DNA of 64,000 nt, from the NCBI GenBank assembly GCA_025094145.1, contig JALLLS010000013.1, positions 248,001 through 312,000 of the forward strand. The letters are read 5' to 3'. Shown here one piece after another: positions 23,656 through 35,608 of the stretch. Under the pieces are notes generated by a model. The model was not told the origin of the DNA. It ran no database searches and saw only the letters and a program-made list of their open reading frames with translations. Both the position numbers and the translations under genes were made by a program. The stretch comes from Spinellus fusiger (taxonomy: Eukaryota; Mucoromycota; Mucoromycetes; Mucorales; Phycomycetaceae). Position 1 is the first letter of the stretch; each line of letters opens with the position of its first letter.

Positions 23656-24751
23656 CATGGAACCTGCTCTAAAGATTATAGCAGTGAAATGTTCAATCAC
23701 TGGTATTGGATGGAAACCGCAGTATCTTTTTTGTCGCTCAAGACACTTGTATCTACTGTCCGTATTATTGTAACGCATACATTCGCTTTTCTAAAGTACA
23801 TATTCATTCAAGAATTAGGAAATAACCCTGCCTTTGCTCTAGAGGATTTTGCCAATGTTGATTTTTACAGTGAAGTCTTTTTGTCGCTTCTTCAGAGTTA
23901 CAAGCCAAATAGACAAGCAAATTCTTCAAAGTCAAGAACCAACCGAGAACTTATCAACAGACATCGAGACATGTACTTTCAACACAGTCTATATGAGCCA
24001 GTCAGCTTAAAGTATACCCATCAAATAGCCATGTAGGAAGCAAGGAAAATAAATACAACATACCTCAATGGTATCTCATTACACTTTGGAAACAAGCTGT
24101 GCATGTTCTTAAACATACTTTTGAAGAAGAATGAACGAATAAAAACAGTAAAGGATGAAATGAAGAAGAAAGGCACCACAGAGATGGAAGTATCAGCTGC
24201 AGTAAAGGATATTGTTGAACAATGCAGTAGAATCAAAACAGTCATTTTGTCTGGAAGAAGATTTAGCAGCTAGTATCGGCAAGTGTGTATTGATTGAACC
24301 TGGTCGTCGTGATGTACTTTATTGTATGCATGAAGATAGCATTGTAGAAAACAAAAGAACATATCGATACACTAGCAATCAAAGTGCAATTGAAAACAAG
24401 TCAAGAAAGTTCAGGAAGCTCCGTGAGAACTTGAAGCCTGATGAAGTGAAAGCAGCTGAATTATCTCTGTCAGGAAATACATCTTCAACAGTCAATTGTG
24501 AAAGGTTTGCAAGATACCTTGAGGAGAGAGCCAGAGCCACCCCAATGTTGCATAATTATTATTCAAATAAAGGTGCTCCTGCTGTGGAAAAACATAATAT
24601 CAATAGCTTACTTTTATATCTTAGAATGAAGCTTTTGATCTTTATTAATCAACAACAATCAGACAAACGGTTAGCTATTAGTAGCCGATCCACTAATATA
24701 TATATAAGAATCCGGTGTAATTATCGCTGCACTACATCCAGATACACGTAA
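23656..24751 (+). pseudogene. Fanzor (TnpB-like) nuclease, N-terminal and middle fragment
   Basis: Frames change after ~23760 and again near 24240. In order it shows LKYIFIQELGNNPAFALEDF, a helical segment with INTTYLNGISLHFGNKL and LNILLKKNER, then GRRDVLYCMHED with YRYTSNQSAIE, then SGNTSSTVNCERFARYLEER and FINQQQSDKRLA. These match remembered fungal Fanzor1-like proteins in order. The reading stops before the RuvC catalytic core (no GNWSA-like, DEFRTS or NRDVNA motif here), so the gene is C-terminally truncated as well as frameshifted. It should not produce an active nuclease. Confidence 0.65.
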
Positions 24752-24975
24752 GTCTCTTTTGAACCATACTACATTTCTATACTATATTTTCCCCAAAGAT
24801 GCACCAATACTTTATGAAGATAGTGTAGCTATTGCTAGAATAGGCAGATAGAGTTTGAAACAGTTCATTCAGACAGCGAAAATACCTTTTTTAAACACAT
24901 TAGCCAATTAGAATAATAGTGTTATTTTATTGTCCGTGTATTTACTTTTATATCCCAAAAATCTGTAGGCGTGTA

Positions 24976-25465
24976 CTAAAGATACTATTATTATTAGTTA
25001 TTATTATTATTAGTGTTATTGTTAGTATCAGTATCAGTATCAGTATCAGTATCAGTATCAGTATCAGTATCAGTATCATTATCATTATCAGCATAAGCAT
25101 CAGTATCATTATCAGTATCAGTATCATTATCATTATCATCACTATGGGTAATTGCTATCAGTAATAATGTCTCCCAACACACACTACTAACACAATTACT
25201 TATTCACTACCACTGACCACTCACCGCATTAGCAGAAAGACACATTCCCCTTGCTTTGATCTAAAGGGAATAGGGTGATACACGCCAATCATTAATAAAA
25301 ACCATTTATGGTGTGCCTCTACAAAAGCTATAAGACAGCCCCAATGCATTCTATTATTTTATTTGAATTTTTCCTTCTTGTTATGCTTCTATTTATTTGC
25401 TTCTTTTCCTTCTTTCTTTCTCTTTGCTCCAATTTTTGTACTATTTGCCACGAATCTTATACTGT
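24976..25465. other. Spacer with microsatellite, promoter of the PWWP gene
   Basis: No gene. It holds the ATCAGT/ATTATC microsatellite at 25019-25141 and a pyrimidine-rich stretch before the PWWP start codon. Confidence 0.5.
25019..25141. repeat. (AGTATC)n / (ATTATC)n microsatellite
   Basis: At least eight perfect AGTATC hexamers, then mixed ATTATC/AGCATA units. It reads as Ile/Ser or Asp/Thr repeats on either strand and is not coding. Confidence 0.95.
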
Positions 25466-27477
25466 ATGAGGCAACTAGACCCAGCAAAACACACACCAGG
25501 CAATCTAGTATTTGCAAAGCTAAAGGGCTATCCATGGTGGCCTGCCAGAGTAAGTCAGAGAAAGAAAGGAAAGAAAGAAAGAAAGAAAGAAAGGGGAGAA
25601 GGATCAACTCAACCATAGTGTAGATTGAGAACGAACAAAATGTACCAGCAAAGGTGCTCCAGCAAAAATCAAGAACAAAAGGACCTCTGTGGACCGTTCT
25701 CTTCTTTGGTACTGGAGACTAGTAAGTCATGGATAAGAACACCCATGGAAGAGAGTATACGTTAGAGAACAACACATCTAATCTATGGGTCTACATGGCT
25801 CATTTCTCTTTCCCTGATTTGTTTTCTTACGCTCTACGCTCTACGCTATCTATACACAAAGTGGGTTTGTTGGATCTGATAACATCCGATCCTTTGAAAA
25901 AGAGGATGTTGAGCGCGACCTAAAAGATAAGAAATTCAAAAGTAAGGATCTTGAACATGCTGTACGACAAGCCTTGGATCCAACATACTTAGAGGATGAT
26001 AAGAAGGATACGTCAAATAAATCATATAAGACTGGGGCACCAAGCACAAAGAAGAGTGTGCAGACAAAGACATCTGTCAAGAGAAAGCTGGATAAGGCAC
26101 ACCAAGATCCACCACGAAAGAGATCCACTCGTAAATCCACCAAAGATCCTGATGAGTCGACGGATGAGAAGATTAAAAAGGTAAACAACTTTTTCTTATT
26201 GGTAACAAGGTGCGTGTCTTTCTTTCTCTATGTACATAGCTTATTCTGTGTAATAAGAGTATATGCATGAGAAAGGAGAAAGAAAGAGAGGAAAAGAAAA
26301 AAGGGAAAAAATAGATGAGTGTGTGTCTAAGTGGATGTCAACGCATTAGCAAAAACCAGTGATAATTGAGAAAGCAGCAGAGAACCATTGTCGAGAAAGT
26401 CCAAGTCTCTCTCCCACCACCCCTCGTAAGCCTGATGAAGTCCATCCTACCGACAAGCTACTGGTGCAGGAAGACTGCAAGCCTCAAGATTCAAATGTTG
26501 ACCCTGCAGATACGATTGACAAAACCGCCTTTAAGAAAGTATACCATGCTAGACACAGGCTACAGAAACTCGTCTATGATAAAAAGGCAGTAAGTAGAAG
26601 TAGATAGATATAAAGGGCGCTTCTTGATGTGAACTATGAAATGCTAAAAAAAAGTGGTTCTACGCGCTCTTTTTTCTTTATGTAACAAGGGAGAAATACC
26701 AAAAGAAGCCTATCCACGCATTGCCAGTATTATTCAGGAAGTGGAGCAATTGCCTATGACTTATACTTTACTCAAGGTAATATTTATATTTATATATATA
26801 TTTATAAATGTATATAAGAATATATAAGAGGTGTAGTTAGGCGGGTATGTCTATATGTACTGATGAAGTTATGCAGGAGACCAAAATTGGAAAAGTGTTA
26901 AAGGCTGCCTGTTCTTACAGTTATGAGAATGATACAGACCACAATATCAACGACAAGTGTCAACAGATACTCAAGACATGGAAATCCCTGTTTCTTAATA
27001 GCAATCCCAGCAACACTAGCCCTCATCCTGGTCATGGTCAGCCTGGCCTTACTCCTGAAAATAGACAAACTGTCATGTTCAAAGATAGTGTCGAGAATCC
27101 TCATATTACTTCTCAACAGCAACTTACTACAGCCAAGGAAGGTGTTCTAGTGACTTATACAAGCCCAAAAGCTAATAGGCAAGTCCAAAACACCACACCA
27201 CCAAAGGTAGATTACAACGAAAAAAAGCAGACAAAGAAGATGGCATTGTTGGTAGGTTGTAAGGATTTAGTTGCATAGAAAAAAGTGTTTGGCTTGTTGA
27301 TAGCAACAAACACAAACAAACACAAACCCCATCTACCTTTTGCTTTCTCAATTCTCCTACTTGCGCATCTATCTATCTATCTTCTTACCTATCTATCTGT
27401 CTATTTCTCTACTTTTATGTCTATTATCCATCTACACACATACACAGGAGCAAGTGATAAAAAAGATAGACAAGTAA
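25466..27477 (+). CDS. PWWP-domain chromatin protein with LEDGF/TFIIS-N-like helical domain
   Basis: Seven exons (25466-25549, 25624-25721, 25862-26180, 26350-26589, 26690-26776, 26877-27251, 27448-27477) give about 410 aa. The N-terminal PWWP domain starts GNLVFAKLKGYPWWPAR and continues WTVLFFGTGDYG and SFEKEDVE; such domains bind methylated histone H3 tails and DNA. A Lys/Arg/Ser-rich nuclear-type linker follows (KKSVQTKTSVKRKLDK). Next is a helical domain, HRLQKLVYDKKAGEIPK through LKETKIGKVLKAAC and ILKTWKSLF, of the TFIIS N-terminal/LEDGF integrase-binding type that docks elongation factors. Domain order parallels animal HDGF/LEDGF proteins. The last exon codes nine residues. Confidence 0.85.
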
Positions 27478-30400
27478 AAGACACTGTTCTTTGTTTCTTA
27501 CCTCGTCCCATTACTGCATAATACCTGCTTCTTTCCCTTGACATCTGCTTTTCAATAACACTCTATTCTACCGTTCTGTTTCTTCTGTTTCTTCTACCTG
27601 TTTTCCTTTCTTATTTCTTTCTTATGCTTGTTTTATACTCAGCTTATTGGCTCGTTTATACAATAGTAAAAATTAAAAGAATCAAGTAATAAGAAAGAAA
27701 GAAAAGAATCTTTGCTCATCTACCCTCCACCCTAAGAAATATCATAAACTATAAGGGAGAAATACATTCTAGAAAGTGGAGTCTATCAATGATCTATACG
27801 TTATGAATGTTTTGATTTATTAGGATCATTTGAAATATATTTATCTTGAGGCTCAGGCTCATGATCGATCTTTGCATTTCCAACATTGGATGTATTCATT
27901 TGTATGTCTATTCTATCAATATTATTGCCAGTAGGACTTTATTGTATATCTATTTGTCTACAGTAGAATACAGCATAAGATTATTAAGTTGAATAGATGA
28001 GTATTTACTGTAGTGTGTTCTCTTATTCTTTATTTATAAATACATTAATATATAGCCCAACTTCCATGACATATGCAATACTACAATGATAAAGATGTCT
28101 GATTATGACCATGTGTAGTTCTCTGTTGAAACACATGGACCTCATACTAGTGATAATGGTAGTGAATATAAATGATCAAAAATCCAGCACAATCCCAATG
28201 ACCGTGTCTTCATAAAGTCATCCATAGATAATACATAACACACTGTGAATGACTTGTAAACAGTACAACAGACAAATGTGGAGTGTATAAACTCTATATC
28301 TTGTGGATGAGGTATTCAGCACAGCGATATACCACTCACTATAGTAGATACAAGAAGAAAACTATGTAGATTTTAAAGGTGCTTTTGTTTGATGCTTTTG
28401 TTTATAAAAGAGAGTATCCATTGAAATGGCACATGAAATATAAGTGTAGCTTCATTCGTGAGATCTACTTATATGCTTTGTTGATATAGACATTCCTTTG
28501 TTATTACTGTTAATTTCCAATAGCACATTCAACTTCACAGGATTACAATGACTATCCCTCTATATACATATTCTATATAACTGTCATGGTACTTTTCCAT
28601 ATTCACTCTAGCATTCAGTATTACTATCTCGACCCTAATAGCGGATACATATCAATGGAAGACTTAGTAAAATGGAAATACAAAACAAAACAAAAAAATT
28701 ACTGAAATATTTCTATCAAGACAGAAGGATAAAACACATCTTAGTATTCATCTATCAAAATACATGAATGATAAACGAGCTTTTATTTATTGACTCTAAA
28801 AAAGAAACGGAAATCGACTACCTGTTGTTAGCTCACAAGTTTTCTTTATCTTTATTCTATTTCAACTGACACCTGCATTTAAAGTACTTTTTTTTTCCAT
28901 TGAGTAGTATGCATAAGAAACATCTTTATTTAACTCTTATGATACAAGTGGAAAGACAGTGTGGTTAAAGGCAAAGATGGTTATTGAGTCTATTTCTTGA
29001 GCACTAATCAATGCACCGTATTATTTGCTTATTAGCATAGTAGCCATCTTATAAATATGTTTGAGTCATTAGATTAGGTAAAGAAGTATACTATCATTGA
29101 TTATACTCTTCCCAATAATGGGTTACAGAGAAAGGAAGAGGAGGAAGAATTCAGTTTTATCTGTATCGGTTCCTTTGTAGATAGTATGTTCTCTGCATAC
29201 TTCCTTATCCCTTTCTCATTATACTAACTGTAAAAGGTAAAGCATTCAATATATCTTCTTCATCATCTCATAGACAACAGGTTATGCCAGAGTACAACTC
29301 AATAAAAGTTTATAAACAGGGGCTGCATACATTTTTATATTGATTTTTCTGCTTTCATTTCAAGAGCAACACCCCATTCAATGAAGCCTTACTATAGCAT
29401 CCCAGCTTATAATGTCTAGTAATATCAAACTGAATAAAGAAAATTAATCGTTAGTCTCTACAACTTACCTAGGGTGGGTGATTTATAATCAATGGTTTAT
29501 GGTTTTTATAACAGTCATTATCTAAAATTACTGAGAAATAGAGTCAGTAGGTTATACTTCAATGATAAGTGAAGAAATAACACCAAGCTATTGGATTGGC
29601 TTTGAACATGGTTCTGCTTAGTTAGTTGTTTTGAGGCCATGTGCTCATTGAATCCAAAAGAAAGACTCCCCTTAATGGAGAATGCATCGGCTAAAGTCAT
29701 AAAGATCCATTCGATGGATTTTAAGTGTCTTTGTTTATAATTAGAAATACGTTGATTTCAAGGGACCTTTCACTAACTACCTTTTTTATCATCCATAGTT
29801 AAAAGTAGATCATCAACATACCCCACTGCATCAACACAACTTTTATCTTTCTTCTTTATTAGTAGATGTCACTGGTTTGAATTAGATTAAGGCCTGATCC
29901 TATATTCTTTTCTTTCTTTCTATTGACATATTGTTATCAGCACATTCCACATGTTATCTGTCCAAGAGGTGTATGTGGGTTATGCTTTTTATTATGACTC
30001 ATTGTTAGATCAAGTTTTCTTTGAGTAAAGAATCAGGCTGTGTACATGTTGTCTTTATGTAATAGTATAAATATAAAACGAGAGAGTTACAGACCACTTA
30101 ACAGCTCAATTCCTTGTAATATCTACGGATTTATAGTTCATCAAACCAATAATAAAAACCTTACTCATCCTATTTATGCCACTTACCCAGACCAAGAGTT
30201 ATAAATTAAAGCATCAGATAAATACGTTTAGGATAGATCGTGAAGGTTTGATTTCCGAAGTCCAATTTATAGTTGAATATGGATATACTCTCCAAATACT
30301 CTTTTTTATGAACTCTATTCACATTTACATCTTCCTTTCATGTAACTTTATTTAGTTATACAGTCAGATTGATCGATCCCTTGATCTAACAAATGCAATA

Positions 30401-30496
30401 CGTTCATATAATAACCCCACTAAATATAAAAGAAATAGTATAATTTTCAACAGACAAAAAGACAAATCAAAGAAAGGGGAAAGGGGAAGAAAGTGA
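27478..30496. other. Gene-poor AT-rich spacer
   Basis: About 3 kb with no frame that reads as protein. The 60-aa minus frame at 29518-29700 has no recognised feature. No terminal repeats or transposase motifs were seen. Confidence 0.55.
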
Positions 30497-31034
30497 TACA
30501 AGTAGTGTACAGTTCAAAGTATTTTTTATTTGTGGGTGTTGATTGCTATTCGCGCATTGGGCATGTTAGCCACCCTATGAGAACTTTTGAAAAAATAGAA
30601 TAAACATTAAAACACTTCAAATACGAAAGTGAAAAAAGAATGCAAATGAATGGGAAACAGAAGGACCGAGAAATACAAAACCTCAGATGAGGGAAAAATG
30701 ATGAAAAATGAGAAATGATGGTAAAATGAGAATTATGAATAGACATCCAAAAGGCCATAAAGTCAGCAAGGAAACCAGGACACCAAAAAGATAACCGTCA
30801 TCCTGTGGCGATTCGAAATCCAACGAGGGATACTTAGAGCAACTCGGACAACCCTGGGGACACAAATACAGCAACTACACTAGCAGCTTCTGGCTTTGCT
30901 AAACGGGTTAAGAATGGGTGGTAGAGGAGATATCGGAGGAGAAGTGAGGATACAGCGTCTGTTGCTGCAGGAGTCTTTGCACTCTATGGCGGCGTTGGCG
31001 TTCCCGCTCAATTTTTCTTACAAGTAGTGTACAG
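30497..31034 (-). mobile_element. 5'-truncated LINE copy with target-site duplication
   Basis: The interior matches the 3' end of the full LINE at 47426 onward (shared CTATTCGCGCATTGGGCATG and GATAACCGTCATCCTGTGGC). The match stops at CCCGCTCAA. Flanks are the 16-bp direct repeat TACAAGTAGTGTACAG at 30497-30512 and 31019-31034. Eight extra bases (TTTTTCTT region) sit at the 5' junction. This is the classic result of incomplete target-primed reverse transcription. Confidence 0.92.
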
Positions 31035-32452
31035 CATCCATAATGAAGTCATGGTATTTATTATGACTCCATTTCATAACATACAGATATTTATGCTTAT
31101 ATTTTTATGCACAGAGAAGAAAATAGGACCTACAACCAATAAAAACTGAGGTTTTTTTTTTTTGCTATTAATTTAGAAAATAAATAGACATACACTTATC
31201 TACTATGACACTTGTGCCTAAAACAGACAATTTATACTATATCATGCATCTAAGATGGTATTAGAATAACACTGTTTCTATATATTAACAGTAAGGTTAG
31301 AAATTTGGAGAAGAAAACCTCGTCTTGCCACTCTCTCATATTCTGTAATTGCATAAACATGTATTCTCTTTTTTCTTTTCTTTTCTTTAATATTAATGAA
31401 CACAAGAAAAATAAAAGGTTATGATCGATGTTTAGTATTGTTTTAGATAATAGTCGTTACCTATAGATACTTAACATCAGTGCATCTCTTCTTATGATAA
31501 TTGGGAACTTTGTACTCCATGAAGACGCTGTGATCTGGTGGAGAGTTGAAAACATGGTATGTGTTGCTTGAAGTATGAGAGACTTGTGGAGTTATAAATA
31601 AAACTAATGTAAAGTGTAGCACTTTTATAGATATGTGGGTAGTAATCTTTTTCTTATTTTGCCAATTAAAAATATATATAATACACCTATTAAAATAATC
31701 ATTACATCATATCTACTGGTATAGACTAAATAGATGATGACCTGCAGATAGTACAGTGAGGAATCAAGTCACCTTAGTGTTATGGTGAATGGTCACTCTA
31801 CCAATGTGTTTTGTATTACGCTCCACACCCTTTTAAATGAGAGACAATAATTAAAGCATGAAGAAAATAATCCATGTGATGTGTCAGACTATCAGAAAAA
31901 GTATCAGAAAATGAAAATACGACTAAACTTACTGTGAAATGACTAACATTGAATTCTTCCTTTCTCTCTCAAACGGCAGTGACTCCATGTCCTTGGATTA
32001 GCGATCTGGATTCAGATGGATCTATGGCTTGTTTATTATAATATTTTCATTTTTTTATTTTAAAGAAAGATTCTCAGTGTCTTTAATATTAGGAAATTTG
32101 GAAATAGTCCAGCATGTATGGTCATTGCTTGTTTTAATTCAGAGATACTTACTGAAATTAAAAGAAAAAAGAGTTAATGTGTACTAGCCATTCATAAGGG
32201 AGTAAGTAAATAATAACATATACTTGTCAAATAAACCCTCATAGCATAAAAGCAGAAATTGTGTAAGATATTATAGTATATTTACAAGTGCAGTCGTAAA
32301 ACTATTCCAAAGTATTTATAATGTAAATTTTATATGTAGGATGGTAAATAGTTTATCCCAAAAGTTGATGTTTATAACAGTTTTTGTTTGACACTGCTAT
32401 ATATCTAAATGAACACATTCACTCTAAAACTAAAATGAATAATAAATGGATT
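31035..32452. other. AT-rich spacer, nothing recognised
   Basis: No credible ORF or repeat was seen between the truncated LINE and the composite element. Confidence 0.5.
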
Positions 32453-32542
32453 TACAGTGCTTCCAAAAAGCAATGTCGCTTTGCTTGAGATGATGTCATG
32501 TCACCATGATTTCTTGGTACTCGAAAAAATATAAAACAAGAC

Positions 32543-33105
32543 CGCATGTTTCTTGACAAATCTGCTTTTGATATAAACATTAAATGTTCAAGAGCTTGGT
32601 CCAAAAAAGGTACCTGTGCTATTGTTACCAGGCCTACTACAAGAGCAAACACAACGTCTATATTGGGTGCTATCTCTGCTGCAGGTTTGATCACGATTGG
32701 CATAAAAAACTAAGACCTGCCAAAAAGCAAAAGGTCAATGGGTATATAAACTCAGGGACTGTAACAGGCCACTACATTAGTTTCTTAAAAACGACTCTTG
32801 ATGAAATGAATAAAAATCCACATATGAAAGGTCACTATATAGTTATAGATAGTGCACCCATTCACACGAATAAAAACATAAAGAAATATATTGAGTACTG
32901 TGGTTATAAATGTGTGTATCTTCCCACTTACTCTCCTGAGCTTAACCCAATAGAACAACTCTGGGCAGTGGCAAAGAGTAAGGTTAAGTGCCACCTATTT
33001 TTGCAGAAAGACACTTTATCAAAAAAGAATCACAGAAGCCTGCAAAAGTGTAGAGAAAGGTCATCTCAATGGTTTTGTTTCGCCTTCTTACAAGTGTTGG
33101 GATAA
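32543..33105 (+). pseudogene. IS630/Tc1-type transposase, left arm
   Basis: The first catalytic Asp region (MFLDKSAFDINIK) and SKKGTCAIVTRPTTRAN lie in one frame. After a frameshift near 32700 the rest follows: GTVTGHYISFLKTTLDEMNK, then VIDSAPIHTNKN (second Asp) and YLPTYSPELNPIEQLW (third acidic residue). The N-terminal DNA-binding domain is missing. It belongs to the IS630-Tc1-mariner DDE family and is very probably inactive. Confidence 0.85.
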
Positions 33106-34411
33106 ATGTCATAACAAAATGTCCCTATAATGGCCAATATGGACTTCATTAAAAGCCAAACAATTAGGCCATAAGAATAAGGCAAGCAACAAACACAAAG
33201 CAAAAAAAAAAGGTTGGCAGCCAACTACACTTTTCTTTCACTCAATTCCCATCTATTATTTGATTGGGTTATGTGGCGGGTTATGTGGGTTATGTGGTGG
33301 GTTATGTGTGTGTTTTTTTTTTTTTTTTTGCAAACGCTCCTTATTGTGCATTTGTCCCCCTGATTTCTACCCATCCACTGTTCGGCTATTGTTCAGTTGA
33401 TGCTCAATTATTTTTATTTGGCAGAGGAAGTCCATTTCTGTTCAGTCTCACGAATTCAAAATGATTATCGCGTTTTTTCATCCATGCATCTTTGGACAAC
33501 CTTCCAAAGGTACTTCGGCAACCATAGCAAAAGTTTGTGAACCATATCAAATAAAAAAAAGAGAAGATAAAAGAGGTTGATGTCTGGCCAATATGTAAAA
33601 AACAAAGAGGCATTATATGCAGTGGTTATGATTCTTTATTACTATGATAATGGAATCTGGGAATAGCACTTGTGTAATATAAAGATTCACAGAGGAAAAA
33701 AAAACTTGAGTAAATAAAAAGAAAAGGGTAGAGTATAGTGTTCAGAAGGCAGAGGCAAAAGATGTGCTTGGAAAAATAGAAAGTATATTCTTCAACTTGT
33801 AAATGTTTGCTTCTATGCTTACTTATATACTATCTATTTTCCTATGAATATTCAGGGGCATGTATAGCCATCCTGTTTCTATAGTTTCTATATTAGTACA
33901 TGAAAACTTCTTGTGACAGTAAGAATACAGTGGGTCCTCATGCTTCAAGGGAAGCACCACCATATTTCCGACAATAGTAATGAAATAAATAAAATAACAG
34001 TCTTATGATTGATTAATGGTTATTTCGTTGAAGTGGGCATAAACGTTTTCGATCTTGAGATGAAGAGAATATTTGGTTAAAGCTTGATGTGTGTAAGGGA
34101 CCACAGATAACAGGTAGGAAAAGAGTACTAGGTGTTGTGCGTATAAGACAAGATATGGTAGATAGTATAGCTGATAGCAGATATCAGAATACAGAATTTA
34201 TTATGACAATTGGATAAGTATTTATACTGATTTCTCTAAGCTACTATCTAATTGCTAAGCAGAATATGTTTGTACGGAAATAAAGGAGTGTATAATCAGT
34301 GGCAGGGAAGTGATGAAAATAAAGGAGTGCATGATCAGTGACATAGGTTTGATGCGAAATAAAGGATTGGCGGGGAAAATTGAGAAATAAAGGAGTGTTC
34401 ATATTTGGTCA

Positions 34412-35608
34412 TCACAATGTGTCAATGGTTGGGCGATGTCGGTCAAGATTACCCATGTGGGCTGACGGAATGCAAAGTCTCTCGAATACATCAATGATGA
34501 GTAGCAAAAGAGAAGCATCCATCACCAATTTCGTCAAATCTTGCACGTTGTTTGGGACTTGGACTTTACCAAGTTCAAGAAACACGTATACCCCATTTGC
34601 CGGTAACATCAAGATATAGAAATAAATTACTCGACCAATCGCTTGAATTCCAAGTACAGCTTCCATGTTGTGAGTATCCAATGCATCTTTACAGAATATT
34701 GCCACCCGTAAAAGATCTTTGCATAAAAGGAAATGGTTGCTGTCGTATGCTGCCGACTTGACCTCTCCGAAACCATGGTTGGTTGAAAATTGACTGCTGC
34801 AGAGACTGGTAATGCAAATGTCAGGTCGGTTTTTGTTCACCAAACCATCGTTCTTTCTGGCCTCCAAAGTGATTTCGTTTGTCCATCGTAAGTACATGCC
34901 GCAATCAGGATCATCAGAAAGACCACATAAAAATGGATCAATATATCGAGATCCAAGTTCAGATTCATTGGTGTCATCACTGATTGGCTTGCGAGGCAAT
35001 TTACCCATTAATTGGATGATGGACTTGACAGACCTGGTTTCTTGTGATGGGAGATCAAGATCAATAAGCTGCATGATACCTTTATCGCGACTGATGATTT
35101 TTGTTGAAACATCTTGAATGATACTGAGGATCTTGGTGATGATGTCCATGGGGAATTGAGGCTTTTTGATTTCATATATGCCTTCGATAGTTTGGATAAT
35201 TGTAGCATACATGGTTTGATTAAATTTTTTAGATATATCATCATAACTATGTTGGTCCACTGATAAAAAGAGAATTGAGTGTACTGCCATGGCGGAATGC
35301 ATGTGGTCTTCAAGAGTTAATTTCCATTTATTGTTAAGGATTGATCGTTGGAAATTGAAAAGAGCAATGCTCACATCGAGAGACTGTACCATAAAATGAT
35401 CTTGAGGATCTGGAGTTGGAAAAGAAATGCAAGTCGGATTCAAGAGCTCGTTTTCGATAGAATCGTTGCAGCTAGAACATTTCTTGTTTTGTTCTGTACT
35501 TTGTTCTATCTGCTCTGTTGTTGGTACACCATCATTGCTGGTTATGATTTCCTGGTGCTCGGCCTCGGAATCATCACTGGTGGTGGCTTTCTTTTGCCTG
35601 TGGACCAT
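34412..35608 (-). CDS. Cargo protein with possible PD-(D/E)XK nuclease motif
   Basis: An intact 398-aa single-exon frame. Residues 1-60 are polar and low-complexity; the rest is a mixed helical/strand domain. Around residues 216-225 is NESELGSRYIDPFL; residues 261-263 are RPD (NRPDICITS) and 281-284 are GEVK (GFGEVKSA). The E - D - ExK arrangement fits the PD-(D/E)XK restriction-like nuclease fold. Similar multi-copy proteins of unknown function are recalled from Mucorales. The reading frame is open a little further 5' without an ATG, so a short upstream exon is possible. It is flanked by the two inverted transposase arms, which suggests it is mobilised as cargo. Confidence 0.7.
   Translation of the reverse strand: MVHRQKKATTSDDSEAEHQEIITSNDGVPTTEQIEQSTEQNKKCSSCNDSIENELLNPTCISFPTPDPQDHFMVQSLDVSIALFNFQRSILNNKWKLTLEDHMHSAMAVHSILFLSVDQHSYDDISKKFNQTMYATIIQTIEGIYEIKKPQFPMDIITKILSIIQDVSTKIISRDKGIMQLIDLDLPSQETRSVKSIIQLMGKLPRKPISDDTNESELGSRYIDPFLCGLSDDPDCGMYLRWTNEITLEARKNDGLVNKNRPDICITSLCSSQFSTNHGFGEVKSAAYDSNHFLLCKDLLRVAIFCKDALDTHNMEAVLGIQAIGRVIYFYILMLPANGVYVFLELGKVQVPNNVQDLTKLVMDASLLLLIIDVFERLCIPSAHMGNLDRHRPTIDTL

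Larger units (their letters stand above)
22354..24975 (+). mobile_element. Fanzor-type Tc1/mariner-like DNA transposon, copy C
   Basis: Left end TACACACCCAAAGATTTTTC, right end near ATCTGTAGGCGTGTA, both at TA. It has the family's left-terminal region, then a nested Tc1 remnant (23014-23478), then a degraded Fanzor gene, then the conserved right-end motif AAACACATTAGCCAA at 24894-24908. At 2.6 kb it is the most complete copy in the window but is still broken by stops and lacks the Fanzor C-terminus. Confidence 0.8.
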
